The notes below the pieces were generated by a model. That model was not told the origin of the DNA, searched no databases, and saw only the letters and a list, made by a program, of their open reading frames with translations. This document shows positions 46,174 through 54,427 of a DNA stretch of 64,000 nt, piece after piece (position 1 is the stretch's first letter; the number at the start of each line of letters is the position of its first letter). The position numbers and the translations under genes were made by a program. The stretch is from Xanthomonas sp. SI (GTDB lineage Bacteria > Pseudomonadota > Gammaproteobacteria > Xanthomonadales > Xanthomonadaceae). Location of the stretch: contig NZ_CP051261.1 of assembly GCF_014236855.1 (NCBI RefSeq), forward strand, positions 1,116,001 through 1,180,000. Direction: 5' to 3'.

Positions 46174-46632
46174 TCACTCGGCGGCGATGCGCATGCTCTC
46201 GCCGCTGCCGGTGACCGTGACCCGGCTGCCCACCGCCAGCCCGGAGACTTCGGCGCTGGGCTTGGACACCACCACCTGCGACTTGTCGTCGAAGCGGATC
46301 TTCACCATGTAGTGCGCGGCCGGGCCGTTGCCGGCGATCTTGGCGCCGACGGTCTCGCCAGCGGCGGTGCCGGCCGCCTGCCCGGTGCCGACGCCCATCG
46401 AGCTCTTGCTCTTCAGGCCGAGGAAGCCGCCGGCCAGGCCGCCGAGACTGGCGGCGGCATTTTTGATGGTCTTGGTCCGCTCCGGCACGTCGGTGTTCTT
46501 GTTCTCGATCGGCTCCAGCGCCACGATCGCGCCGTGCCGCGCTCCTGCGGCCAGCGCCGGTACGCTCAGGGCCAGCAGCATCAATGCGATCGCCGACCAG
46601 GCGATACGGGCGAGCGAGTTCTTTGCGGTCAT
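46174..46632 (-). CDS. Exported glycine-zipper-like outer-membrane protein
   Basis: This 152-residue protein has a signal peptide (SAIALMLLALSVPALAAG). Its centre is Ala/Gly-rich (NAAASLGGLAGGFLG...GTGQAAGTAAGETVGAKIAG), resembling the glycine-zipper membrane segment of SlyB/Pcp-type outer-membrane proteins. The end (HYMVKIRFDDKSQVVVSKPSAEVSGLAVGSRVTVTGSGESMRI) looks like a small OB/SH3-like domain. No lipobox Cys is present, unlike SlyB. It probably stabilises the envelope; family assignment is tentative. Confidence 0.75.
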   Translation of the reverse strand: MTAKNSLARIAWSAIALMLLALSVPALAAGARHGAIVALEPIENKNTDVPERTKTIKNAAASLGGLAGGFLGLKSKSSMGVGTGQAAGTAAGETVGAKIAGNGPAAHYMVKIRFDDKSQVVVSKPSAEVSGLAVGSRVTVTGSGESMRIAAE

Positions 46633-46684
46633 CGGATGTTGCCCCTGTGGATGTGGATCGAAAGCCGGCCTGCAGGCGCGGCGA

Positions 46685-47152
46685 CTACTTCTTTTTCTTC
46701 GGCCGGCCCCAGCCGCGGAAGTACGGGCTGCATTTGCTGCCGGCGAAATCGTAGCGGGTGATGATGCCGTCGGCATTGGCGACGAAGGTGACTTCACAAT
46801 GATTTTCGGTGGGGACGAAGGTGGTCTGGCTGTGCTCTTCCTGCCGATAGAGCGGCGTGCCGCGATCCACGCCTATCAACGGCCCGTCCGTCGTCCAGTA
46901 ATCGGTCCGGTAGTGCGCGTCGATGCCGAAGTTGTAGGTGTAGGCGGTTTCGTGGGTCTCGATGTTTTCCGCGGTGTACAGGCCGCGGTCCACCGGCCAC
47001 TGCATCATCAGTTCGCTGGCATCGTGTCCGATCCAACTGCGCGCGACATCTTCGGGACTGCCGAACATGTCGGCCGAGGCCAGCGGCGCGCTCCCCAGCA
47101 GTGCCAGGGCGCACAGCGCGGGCAGGATATGGGAGCGACGGTAAGTTGGCAT
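46685..47152 (-). CDS. Exported protein of unknown function
   Basis: This 155-residue protein has a signal peptide (HILPALCALALLGSAPLASA). The mature part is acidic and aromatic (DVARSWIGHDASELMMQWPVDRGLYT, YTYNFGIDAHYRTDYW), has two cysteines (HCEVTF, SKCSPYF) and ends in a Lys run (RPKKKK). The C-terminal DGIITRYDFAGSKCSPYFRGW pattern recalls small proteins that follow BamE/SmpA-like folds. It lies 52 bases upstream of the glycine-zipper gene on the same strand. Confidence 0.72.
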   Translation of the reverse strand: MPTYRRSHILPALCALALLGSAPLASADMFGSPEDVARSWIGHDASELMMQWPVDRGLYTAENIETHETAYTYNFGIDAHYRTDYWTTDGPLIGVDRGTPLYRQEEHSQTTFVPTENHCEVTFVANADGIITRYDFAGSKCSPYFRGWGRPKKKK

Positions 47153-47396
47153 TGCGGTACGTCCTTGCGGTGGGGCGGCGACGCCAGATCCATGGGCTGC
47201 GCCTGGAATGCGCGCATCGCGCTGGCGCGTTTTTTAGCATGCCCGGCGGGTGCCGGCAAGCGTCGATGGCGGCACCGCCAGGCGTGGACATCGGCGCCGA
47301 CGCATGCACTAATGCGACGCTGGCCAGCGGATGTTCCCGCGCTGGCATGACAGACGCTGGACAAGGGGGCACTCAATGGATGCAAGGAGCGAAAAG

Positions 47397-47870
47397 ATGC
47401 AGATCAACCGTGTATGGACGGGAGCCCTGGTGCTGGCCGTGGCGATGGCGGCCGCGCTGCCGATGCAGGCGATGGCCAAGAAGCACAGCGGCACGCCGAG
47501 CTGGATGAACGCCGATGGCGAGGTCACCAATTCCTCGCAGGTCGAAGCCGGCTACGGCGAGACCGTGAAGGGCGTCAACGATTACGAAGGCGAGATCACC
47601 GGCAAGCCGGCACCCGGCAGCAAGTTCACCCAGCTCAAGATCGGCATGCCGATGAAGCAGGTGACCGACCTGATCGGCGAACCCACCGACCAGGGTTCCT
47701 ATGTCACCGGCAAGGCGTTCATCCCGTTCTTCTACGGCGGCGACCGCTACCGTTACGAACTGGCCTACAAGGGCCAGGGCCGCCTGGTGTTCGCCGGCAA
47801 GTCGATGGGCAGCGGCGGCAACCTGATCTGGATCATCCACAACAAGAACGACAGCGGCTACCGCGAATAA
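47397..47870 (+). CDS. Exported BamE/SmpA-like protein
   Basis: This 157-residue protein has a signal peptide (VLAVAMAAALPMQAMA). The mature domain contains FTQLKIGMPMKQVTDLIGEPTDQGSYVTGKAFIPFFYGGDRYRYELAYKGQGRLVFA, the GM-xx-V-xx-LIG-P pattern and strands of the BamE/OmlA fold. It is not BamE itself because no lipobox Cys is present. GGAG lies nine bases upstream of the chosen ATG; upstream ATGs lack one. A terminator follows. It is probably a periplasmic envelope protein. Confidence 0.78.
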   Translation: MQINRVWTGALVLAVAMAAALPMQAMAKKHSGTPSWMNADGEVTNSSQVEAGYGETVKGVNDYEGEITGKPAPGSKFTQLKIGMPMKQVTDLIGEPTDQGSYVTGKAFIPFFYGGDRYRYELAYKGQGRLVFAGKSMGSGGNLIWIIHNKNDSGYRE

Positions 47871-47886
47871 GCGGGCGCAGCAGCGC

Positions 47887-47921
47887 AGCCCGGGCCGCGT
47901 CGCGCGCCCGGGCTTTTTTTT
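47887..47921 (+). terminator. Intrinsic terminator after the BamE-like gene
   Basis: AGCCCGGGC and GCCCGGGCT pair around CGCGTCGCGC and are followed by TTTTTTT. Confidence 0.88.
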
Positions 47922-48135
47922 GCCTGGCGAAACGCCATTCGTGCGCGCCTGGATGCATCCGGTGCGGGGACGGCAGGCAGATGACGGTCGTCCGCGCTGC
48001 GGATGCGGGCGCCTGGCGCTCAGCGCTTTCGCGCGGCGACGTGTTGCCGGCCAGGAGTCGCCCAGCCTCGGCGGCGCGCCTGGTGCGACCGCCGGCGGCA
48101 AGCACGCGCGCCGGCGTCGCGTCGCGCTGCCGCGA

Positions 48136-48735
48136 TCACGTTCTGCTGCGCGTGCCTGCTGCCGGGGCCGTGTCCAGCGCCGCGAGCATGTTGGCGCGGC
48201 ACGCCGCGAGGATCTCGTCCGCCAGCGGCGAATCGTCCGGGCAGGCGCGCGACATGACGATCGCGCCGAGCGCGTGCGCCAGCATGTCCAGGCGCGCGGC
48301 GCGCGCATCGGCGGGGCTGGCGCCGGTCGCCGCAGCGTCCCCGCGCTCCATGGTCGCCAGCACGGCTTCGACACCGTCCGCGAACGCGGAGCGCACCGTT
48401 TCCGGCTCGCGTGCGGCGTCGCCGCCCAGCGCGGCCATGGTGCAGCCCGCCGCGCGGGCATCGCGGTGTTCGCGCGACACGTAGCGGCGGACGAATTCCG
48501 GCGCATCGACCCCGTCCACCAGCATCACGGTCTGCGCGATCCCGCATGTCGTCGCCTCCGCCATCAGGTCGGCCTTGGACGGGAAGTGCTTGTAGAAACC
48601 GCCGTGGGTGAAACCGGCGGCGGCCATCAGATCGGCGACGCCGATCCCCTCGTAGCCGCGCTCGCGAAACAGCGCGGACGCGGTTTCGACGATATGCGCC
48701 CGGTTCGCCTGCGCCTGCGCCTTGCTGACCTTCAT
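48136..48735 (-). CDS. TetR-family transcriptional regulator
   Basis: This 199-residue TetR regulator has its HTH in the first 50 residues (IVETASALFRERGYEGIGVADLMAAAGFTHGGFYKHFPSKADLM). The ligand domain has Cys64 (TTCG) and Cys98 (AAGCTMAAL), so thiol sensing of electrophiles, as in NemR, is possible but unproven. It is divergent from an ene-reductase / SDR / quinone-reductase operon across a ~170-base AT-rich gap (48736-48908), the normal arrangement for a local repressor. MKVSKAQ is chosen as start; the open frame upstream is promoter DNA. Confidence 0.9.
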   Translation of the reverse strand: MKVSKAQAQANRAHIVETASALFRERGYEGIGVADLMAAAGFTHGGFYKHFPSKADLMAEATTCGIAQTVMLVDGVDAPEFVRRYVSREHRDARAAGCTMAALGGDAAREPETVRSAFADGVEAVLATMERGDAAATGASPADARAARLDMLAHALGAIVMSRACPDDSPLADEILAACRANMLAALDTAPAAGTRSRT

Positions 48736-48779
48736 CGCGGATGCCTCCAGCGTCGCTTTTTCAGGGCCCAAGGATACAT

Positions 48780-48840
48780 TGATGTCGGGCATCATCAAAA
48801 TATTGACAAGTAAGATTATGATCATCATCATTAAGCGACT
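48780..48840. promoter_or_regulatory. AT-rich divergent promoter/operator of tetR and ene-reductase
   Basis: This is the only AT-rich block of the locus. It contains TTGACA (48803-48808) and clustered GATGAT/ATCATC motifs on both sides (GATGTCGGGCATCATC and TATGATCATCATCATTAAG), the sort of symmetry a TetR dimer would bind. The exact operator is not resolved. Confidence 0.5.
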
Positions 48841-48908
48841 TGCTTCGCACCGCCGGTTGCGCCCGTCGCGCCGCCAGCGCATCTCCCTCCATCGAGAACG
48901 ACCCCGCC

Positions 48909-50003
48909 ATGTCCGACACCGCCCTGTTCACGCCGTATTCGCTGGGCCCGCTGACGCTCGCCAACCGCATCGTCATGGCGCCGCTGACCCGCAACCGCGC
49001 CGGCAAGGGCCTGGTGCCGGGCGAACTGGCGGCCACCTACTACGCGCAACGTGCGTCCGCGGGCCTGCTGATCACCGAGGCGACGCAGATCTCGGCGGAC
49101 GCGCAGGGCTACCAGGACACGCCGGGCATCTACACGCCGGCGCAGGTCGCGGGATGGCGCGCGGTCGCCGATGCGGTGCATGCCAAGGGCGGGCGCATCT
49201 TCATGCAGCTGTGGCATGTCGGCCGCGTCTCTCACGTGGACCTGCGCCCCGGCGGGACCGCGCCGGTGGCGCCTTCGGCGATTCCCGCCGCCACCAAGAC
49301 CTTCGTCAACAACGGCTTCGCCGACGTCTCCGCGCCGCGCGCGCTGGAGCACGACGAGCTGCCGCGCATCGTGGACGACTTCCGCCAGGCCGCGGCCAAC
49401 GCCATCGCCGCCGGCTTCGACGGCGTGGAGCTGCATGGCGCCAACGGCTACCTGCTGGAACAGTTCATCAAGGACGGCGCGAACCAGCGCACCGACGCCT
49501 ATGGCGGTTCCATCGAGAATCGCGCGCGGCTGCTGCTCAAGGTCGCCGCGGCGGTGGCGCAGGCGATCGGCGCCGAGCGCACCGGCGTGCGCCTCTCGCC
49601 GGTGTCGCCGGCCAACGGCATCTCCTGCAGCGATCCGCAGCCGCAGTACGACTACATCGCCGAGCGGCTCAGCGCGCTGGGCATCGTCTACCTGCATGTG
49701 GTGGAGGGCGCCACCGGCGGGCCGCGCGACGTGGCGCCGTTCGACTACGCCGCGCTGCGCAGCCGCTTCAGGCAGACCTACCTGGCCAACAACGGCTACG
49801 ACCCGGCGCTGGCCAGCGCCAGCCTCGCCGCCGGCCGCGCGGACCTGTTCGCCTTCGGCCGCGCGTTCATCGGCAATCCCGATCTGGTCGAGCGGCTGCG
49901 GGCCGGCGCGCCGCTGGCCGCTCCCGATCCGGCCACGCTCTACGGCGGCGGGGCCAAGGGCTACACCGATTACCCGACGCTGGCCGAGAGCGCCAGCGCC
50001 TGA
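48909..50003 (+). CDS. Old-yellow-enzyme-type ene-reductase (NemA-like)
   Basis: This 364-residue FMN-dependent ene-reductase reduces activated C=C bonds in electrophiles with NAD(P)H. Motifs are RIVMAPLTRNRA, MQLWHVGRVSHVD (His), DGVELHGANGYLLEQFIKD with the catalytic Tyr, QRTDAYGGSIENRARLL and FAFGRAFIGNPDLVERL. MSDTAL at 48909 is the family start. It is first gene of a plus-strand run controlled by the divergent TetR. Confidence 0.95.
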   Translation: MSDTALFTPYSLGPLTLANRIVMAPLTRNRAGKGLVPGELAATYYAQRASAGLLITEATQISADAQGYQDTPGIYTPAQVAGWRAVADAVHAKGGRIFMQLWHVGRVSHVDLRPGGTAPVAPSAIPAATKTFVNNGFADVSAPRALEHDELPRIVDDFRQAAANAIAAGFDGVELHGANGYLLEQFIKDGANQRTDAYGGSIENRARLLLKVAAAVAQAIGAERTGVRLSPVSPANGISCSDPQPQYDYIAERLSALGIVYLHVVEGATGGPRDVAPFDYAALRSRFRQTYLANNGYDPALASASLAAGRADLFAFGRAFIGNPDLVERLRAGAPLAAPDPATLYGGGAKGYTDYPTLAESASA

Positions 50004-50075
50004 GCAGCACCGCAGCACCACCGGCCGCGTTCCCGCGACCGCACCTTCCTTTTTTGATCCGAAGAGACCACTCGC

Positions 50076-50864
50076 ATGAGCACCACTTCCACCGTCCTCA
50101 TCACCGGCGCCTCCAGCGGCATCGGCGCCGTCTACGCGCAGCGCTTCGCCCAGCGCGGCCACGACCTGGTCCTGGTCGCACGCGACCACGCCCGCCTGGA
50201 CGCGCTGGCCGCGCGCCTGCGCGAGGAACACAAGGTCGCAGTCGACGTGCTGCAGGCCGATCTGACCGCACAGGCCGACCTGGCCGCGGTCGAAGCGCGC
50301 CTGCGCGACGACGCGCGCATCGGCATCCTCATCAACAACGCCGGCATGGCCCAGTCGGGCGGCTTCGCCGAGCAGACGGCGGACGGCGTCGAACGCCTGC
50401 TTGCCCTCAACACCACCGCACTGACCCGGCTGGCGCTGGCGATCGCGCCGCGTCTGGCGCAGTCCGGCAGCGGCGCGATCGTCAATATCGGCTCGGTGGT
50501 CGGCCTGGCGCCGGAATTCGGCATGACCGTGTACGGCGCGAGCAAGGCCTTCGTGCTGTTCCTGTCGCAGGGCATGAGCCTGGAGCTGGCGCCCAAGGGC
50601 GTGTACGTGCAGGCGGTGCTTCCGGCGGCCACCCGCACCGAGATCTGGGAGCGCGCGGGCATCGACGTCAACACGCTGCCCGAGGTGATGGATGTGGAAG
50701 AGCTGGTCGATGCGGCGCTGATCGGTTTCGATCGCCGCGAGCTGGTCACCATTCCGCCGCTGCACGACGCCGACCGCTGGGACGCGCTCGACGGCGCCCG
50801 GCAAGCGCTGCTGGGCAGCATCCGCCAGGCCAATGCCGCGCAACGCTACCGGCCGGCGGCCTGA
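50076..50864 (+). CDS. Short-chain dehydrogenase/reductase 1
   Basis: This 262-residue classical SDR has the cofactor motif TGASSGIG (residues 10-17), NNAG (about 89-92), the active-site Ser in VNIGSVVG and YGASK (Tyr/Lys, about 153-157). It reduces a carbonyl or oxidises an alcohol with NAD(P)(H); the substrate is not predictable. It lies 72 bases after the ene-reductase, in the same putative detoxification operon. Confidence 0.93.
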   Translation: MSTTSTVLITGASSGIGAVYAQRFAQRGHDLVLVARDHARLDALAARLREEHKVAVDVLQADLTAQADLAAVEARLRDDARIGILINNAGMAQSGGFAEQTADGVERLLALNTTALTRLALAIAPRLAQSGSGAIVNIGSVVGLAPEFGMTVYGASKAFVLFLSQGMSLELAPKGVYVQAVLPAATRTEIWERAGIDVNTLPEVMDVEELVDAALIGFDRRELVTIPPLHDADRWDALDGARQALLGSIRQANAAQRYRPAA

Positions 50865-50904
50865 AGCCTGCAACCCTGCATCTGGCGCGATCGAGGCGAT
50901 CATC

Positions 50905-51690
50905 ATGCAAACGCAACGCGATAGCTGGGTGCTGATCAGCGGCGCATCGAGCGGATTCGGCGAGGAGTTCGCCAGGCAGTACGCGGCGCGCGGCCACAGG
51001 CTGATCCTGGTCGCGCGGCGCCTGGACCGGCTCGATGCGCTGGCGCAGGCGTTGCGGCAGCGGCACGGTGTCGAGGTCCTGGTCGAGCAGGTCGATCTGT
51101 CGCAGATCGCGGCCGTGCGCCGGCTCCACGCCGGTCTGCATGCGCGCGGCATCGAGGTCGAGGTGCTGATCAACAATGCCGGGCACGGACTGCAGGGACC
51201 GTTCCTGGATGGCGACCTGGAGCCGGCGTTGTCGATGATCCAGCTGGACATCGCCAGCCTGACCGCGATGACCCACCTGTTCGGCCAGGACATGCGCCGA
51301 CGCCGGCGCGGCAAGATCCTGCAGGTGGCCAGCCTGCTGGCCTACCAGGGCGTGGAAAACTTCGCGGTGTATTCGGCCGCGAAGGCCTACGTGTTGCGCC
51401 TGGGCGAGGCGCTGCATCGCGAGTTCGCGCGCGATGGCGTCACCGTCGCCACGCTGTGCCCGGGATTGACCGACACCGGCTTCGCGCGCGTGGCCCAACA
51501 GCGGATCACGCCGCAGTTGAACGCCTTGATGATGCAGACCCCGCCGGTGGTGCGTGCCGGCATGCGCGCGCTGGATGCCGGCCGCATCAGCGTGGTGCCC
51601 GGGCTGCTCAACAAGTTGAACGCGGCCTTCATGTGGGCGACGCCGCGCTGGATCCACCAGGCCCTGCTGTCGCGCATCCTCAACCGGTGA
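50905..51690 (+). CDS. Short-chain dehydrogenase/reductase 2
   Basis: This 261-residue SDR has SGASSGFGEEFA (cofactor), NNAGHG, VASLLAYQG and YSAAKAY (Tyr/Lys). It is of the DltE/YqjQ-like subgroup (LRLGEALHREFARDGVTVATLCPGLTDTGF) and not a close duplicate of SDR 1. It starts 40 bases after SDR 1. The C-terminal helix ends WIHQALLSRILNR. Confidence 0.92.
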   Translation: MQTQRDSWVLISGASSGFGEEFARQYAARGHRLILVARRLDRLDALAQALRQRHGVEVLVEQVDLSQIAAVRRLHAGLHARGIEVEVLINNAGHGLQGPFLDGDLEPALSMIQLDIASLTAMTHLFGQDMRRRRRGKILQVASLLAYQGVENFAVYSAAKAYVLRLGEALHREFARDGVTVATLCPGLTDTGFARVAQQRITPQLNALMMQTPPVVRAGMRALDAGRISVVPGLLNKLNAAFMWATPRWIHQALLSRILNR

Positions 51691-51695
51691 CCGCC

Positions 51696-52070
51696 ATGCG
51701 CCCGCGTTTCCGCTCGCTGTCGGTGCTGGCCTCGCTGCTGTTCCTGGCGATCGCCTGCACCTGGATGTTCTCGCCAGGCACGATGCTGGCGAACTGGGAC
51801 ATCATCGCCTCGCCATCGGCCGAGCTGATGGCGCGACGCGGGGCCGCGCTGTATGCGGGCCTGAGCGTGATGTTGTTCATGGCGCGCGGCGCGGCGCCAT
51901 CGCCGGCGCGTTCAGCGCTGGTGGCGGGCTTGGTCACCGCCTGTGCGTTGCTGGCGGCGCTGGGCATCGGCGAACTGGCCAGCGGCCACGCGGGCCGCGG
52001 GATCCTGGTCGCGGTCGTGCTCGAAATCGTCTTCGTTCTCGCATTCGTTTTCGTCAGGGAAACATCATGA
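51696..52070 (+). CDS. Small four-helix membrane protein (DUF4345-like)
   Basis: This 124-residue integral membrane protein has about four hydrophobic helices (residues 8-27, 48-64, 72-92, 100-120) and a start at ATG 51696 (or GTG 51687). Sequence patterns (MFSPGTMLANWDIIASPSAELMARRGAALYAGLSVMLFMARGA) recall DUF4345-type proteins. Its stop overlaps the next ATG as ATGA. Role unknown; co-expression suggests the operon also changes the membrane. Confidence 0.75.
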   Translation: MRPRFRSLSVLASLLFLAIACTWMFSPGTMLANWDIIASPSAELMARRGAALYAGLSVMLFMARGAAPSPARSALVAGLVTACALLAALGIGELASGHAGRGILVAVVLEIVFVLAFVFVRETS

Positions 52071-53074
52071 AAGCGTTCTTCATCGAAGGCTACGGCAACA
52101 GGCATCCGGGCCGGATCGGCGAACTGCCCGAACCGGAGATGCGCGACGACGAGGTGCTGGTCGAGGTGCATGCCGCCGGCGTCAATGTGCTCGACGCGAA
52201 GATTCGCAAGGGCGAGTTCAAGCTGATCCTGCCGTACCGCTTTCCGCTGGTGCTGGGCAACGACGTGGCCGGCGTGGTGCTGCGGGTCGGGGCCGGCGTG
52301 CGCCGCTTCAAGCCGGGCGACGCGGTGTATGCGCGTCCCGACCAGGCGCGCATCGGCAGCTTCGCCGAACGCATCGCGGTCAAGGAAAGCGCGCTGGCAT
52401 TGAAGCCTGCCAACCTCGGCATGGAACAAGCCGCCTCGGTTCCGTTGGTCGCGCTGACCGCGTGGCAGGCGCTGGTCGAGACGGCACGGCTGCGGAAGGG
52501 CCAGAAGGTACTGATCCATGCCGGCTCCGGCGGCGTCGGCAGCATCGCCATCCAGCTCGCCAAGCACCTCGGGGCCTTCGTCGCGACCACCACCGGCACC
52601 GACAATGTCGCCTGGGTGAAGGCGCTGGGCGCCGACCTGGTGATCGACTACCGGACGCAGGACTTCGCGACCGTCGTGCACGGCTACGACGTGGTCCTGA
52701 ACAGCCTGGGCAGCGACGTGCTGGAAAAATCCCTGCGCGTGCTGAAACCCGGCGGCACGCTCATTTCCATCTCCGGCCCGCCGGACCCGGACTTCGCCGT
52801 GCGACAGGGACTGGCGTGGCCGCTGCGGCAGGCGATCCGTCTGCTGAGCGGCGGCATCCGCAGGAAGGCCAGGCGGCACGGCGTCAGCTACGCCTTCCTG
52901 TTCATGACCGCCAACGGCGAGCAGTTGCGCGAGATCGGCGCGCTGATCGAGGCCGGCAGCATCGGGCCGGTGATGGATCGGGTGTTTCCGCTGGAGGAAA
53001 CCGCGCAGGCCCTGGCCTACGTCGAGAGCGGACGCGCCAAGGGCAAGGTGGTGATCAGGGTCGGCCAGCGCTGA
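52067..53074 (+). CDS. NADP-dependent zinc-free alcohol dehydrogenase/quinone reductase (MDR)
   Basis: This 335-residue medium-chain reductase of the quinone-oxidoreductase type has the GroES-like N-terminal half (EVLVEVHAAGVNVLDAKIRKG) without catalytic zinc Cys/His, and the Rossmann half with HAGSGGVGSIAIQLAKHLGAFVATT. It reduces quinones or unsaturated aldehydes with NADPH. It is the last gene of the ene-reductase operon and overlaps the membrane-protein gene by four bases. Confidence 0.93.
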   Translation: MKAFFIEGYGNRHPGRIGELPEPEMRDDEVLVEVHAAGVNVLDAKIRKGEFKLILPYRFPLVLGNDVAGVVLRVGAGVRRFKPGDAVYARPDQARIGSFAERIAVKESALALKPANLGMEQAASVPLVALTAWQALVETARLRKGQKVLIHAGSGGVGSIAIQLAKHLGAFVATTTGTDNVAWVKALGADLVIDYRTQDFATVVHGYDVVLNSLGSDVLEKSLRVLKPGGTLISISGPPDPDFAVRQGLAWPLRQAIRLLSGGIRRKARRHGVSYAFLFMTANGEQLREIGALIEAGSIGPVMDRVFPLEETAQALAYVESGRAKGKVVIRVGQR

Positions 53075-53100
53075 GCGTTGGCCGACCCGCGCGCGTCGCG

Positions 53101-54177
53101 CTACAGCGCCTGCAGAATCAGCGAATGCCAGCCGGTGCGATAGGTTTCGTAGCCGGGCGAGGCCGCATGCGCGATGCAGTGCGGGCGCCCGTTGAGGTCG
53201 CTCAGCACGGCGCCGCGCGGCTGCTTGAACAGCGCGTCGCGGCCCTGGAATTCGATCCGCTCCTGCAGCATGCGCCCGGCCGAGTCGGCCAGGACCTGGC
53301 CGCGCTGGTCGACGATGCAGACCCGGCTGCGGCCCCATTCCTGCTCCGACAGCGGCGTGCGCTGCACCACCGTCTGCGCCAGCGCGTCCCAGCGGAACAC
53401 GATGCCGAGCACGCCCAGCACGCGGCCGTCGACACGGCCGCCGTCGCGCACCGTGCACGAGTACACCAGCACGCGTTCGCCATCGGCCAGGGTGCTGGCA
53501 TGCACGTCCTGGAAGCCGAATTCCTCGCCGCTGCGGGTGCGCGTGGCGTCTTCGAACCAGGCCTGCCCGGACACGTCGCTGCCGGCCGAGGCGTACTGCT
53601 GCGGCCGGCCGTTGGCGAGGATGCGGCCGTCGGTGCCGGCCAGCACCAGGTCGAAGTACACGGTGTACGAATCCAGGATCTGGCCCATGCGCCGCGACGC
53701 GTAGGCGAGTTCGTCGTCGCCGCGGCCGGGACGCGCGGCGGCGACGATGGCCGCGTCGGTCGCCCACCAGCGCACGTCGCAGCTGCGTTCGTAGAGGTTG
53801 CGGTCGATCAGGTCGATATTGCTCAGCGCCAGTTCGCTCAGGCGCGTGCGGCGCACGTCGTCTTCCAGTCGCTGCAGGGTGTGGCGCATGTCGGCGCTGG
53901 TGCTGGCGGCGACCTTGTCCAGATCCTGGGTGGCATCGGCGACGCGCCGCGACAGCACGTCCATTTCCTGCGCGATGACGCTGAAGCCGCGCCCGGCCTG
54001 GCCGATCCGGGCCGATTCGATGCGGGCATTCATCGAGATCACGTGGGTGGTGCGGTTGATCTCGTCGATGCGCTGCAACGACTGGCGCAGCTGTCCGAGC
54101 AGTTGATCGGACAGGCCGACCACGGAGCGGATATGGTCGTCGATGCCCGCTTCGGTGGGTTTGGCTGGCAGGTTCAT
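53101..54177 (-). CDS. Soluble chemoreceptor-like protein: MCP signalling tip plus Cache-like domain
   Basis: This 358-residue protein without a membrane helix has an N-terminal short MCP signalling hairpin (about residues 8-105) with RIDEINRTTHVISMNARIESARIGQAGRGFSVIAQEMDVLSRRV, the tip motif that contacts CheA/CheW. It is followed by a PDC/Cache-like sensor domain (about 150-358: VRWWATDAAIVAAA, YFDLVLAGTDGRILANGRPQQYA, WFEDATRTRSGEEFGFQDVHAS). The usual order (sensor, membrane, signalling) is reversed. It may signal cytoplasmically or regulate a non-chemotaxis partner. Confidence 0.82.
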   Translation of the reverse strand: MNLPAKPTEAGIDDHIRSVVGLSDQLLGQLRQSLQRIDEINRTTHVISMNARIESARIGQAGRGFSVIAQEMDVLSRRVADATQDLDKVAASTSADMRHTLQRLEDDVRRTRLSELALSNIDLIDRNLYERSCDVRWWATDAAIVAAARPGRGDDELAYASRRMGQILDSYTVYFDLVLAGTDGRILANGRPQQYASAGSDVSGQAWFEDATRTRSGEEFGFQDVHASTLADGERVLVYSCTVRDGGRVDGRVLGVLGIVFRWDALAQTVVQRTPLSEQEWGRSRVCIVDQRGQVLADSAGRMLQERIEFQGRDALFKQPRGAVLSDLNGRPHCIAHAASPGYETYRTGWHSLILQAL

Positions 54178-54427
54178 TGGCGCTGTCGGTGGGAGGGGAG
54201 GGAACAGCGGACGCAACGTGGGATAAGGGAGGTAGCGGCCGCGAATGCATCGGCTTTAGCGCCGATTGCGCTGGCCCGCGTTGCCGGAATGCGTTGCCGC
54301 GCCTGGCTTGCACCGCTGCCGGCGCGGCCGCGGCAAGGCCGAACTCGTCTACCATCTGCCCCAGGACCGGCGCCGTCGGACCATTGGTACGCGCCCAGCG
54401 CCGTGCCGGCTTGGGCATGGAGTGCGG

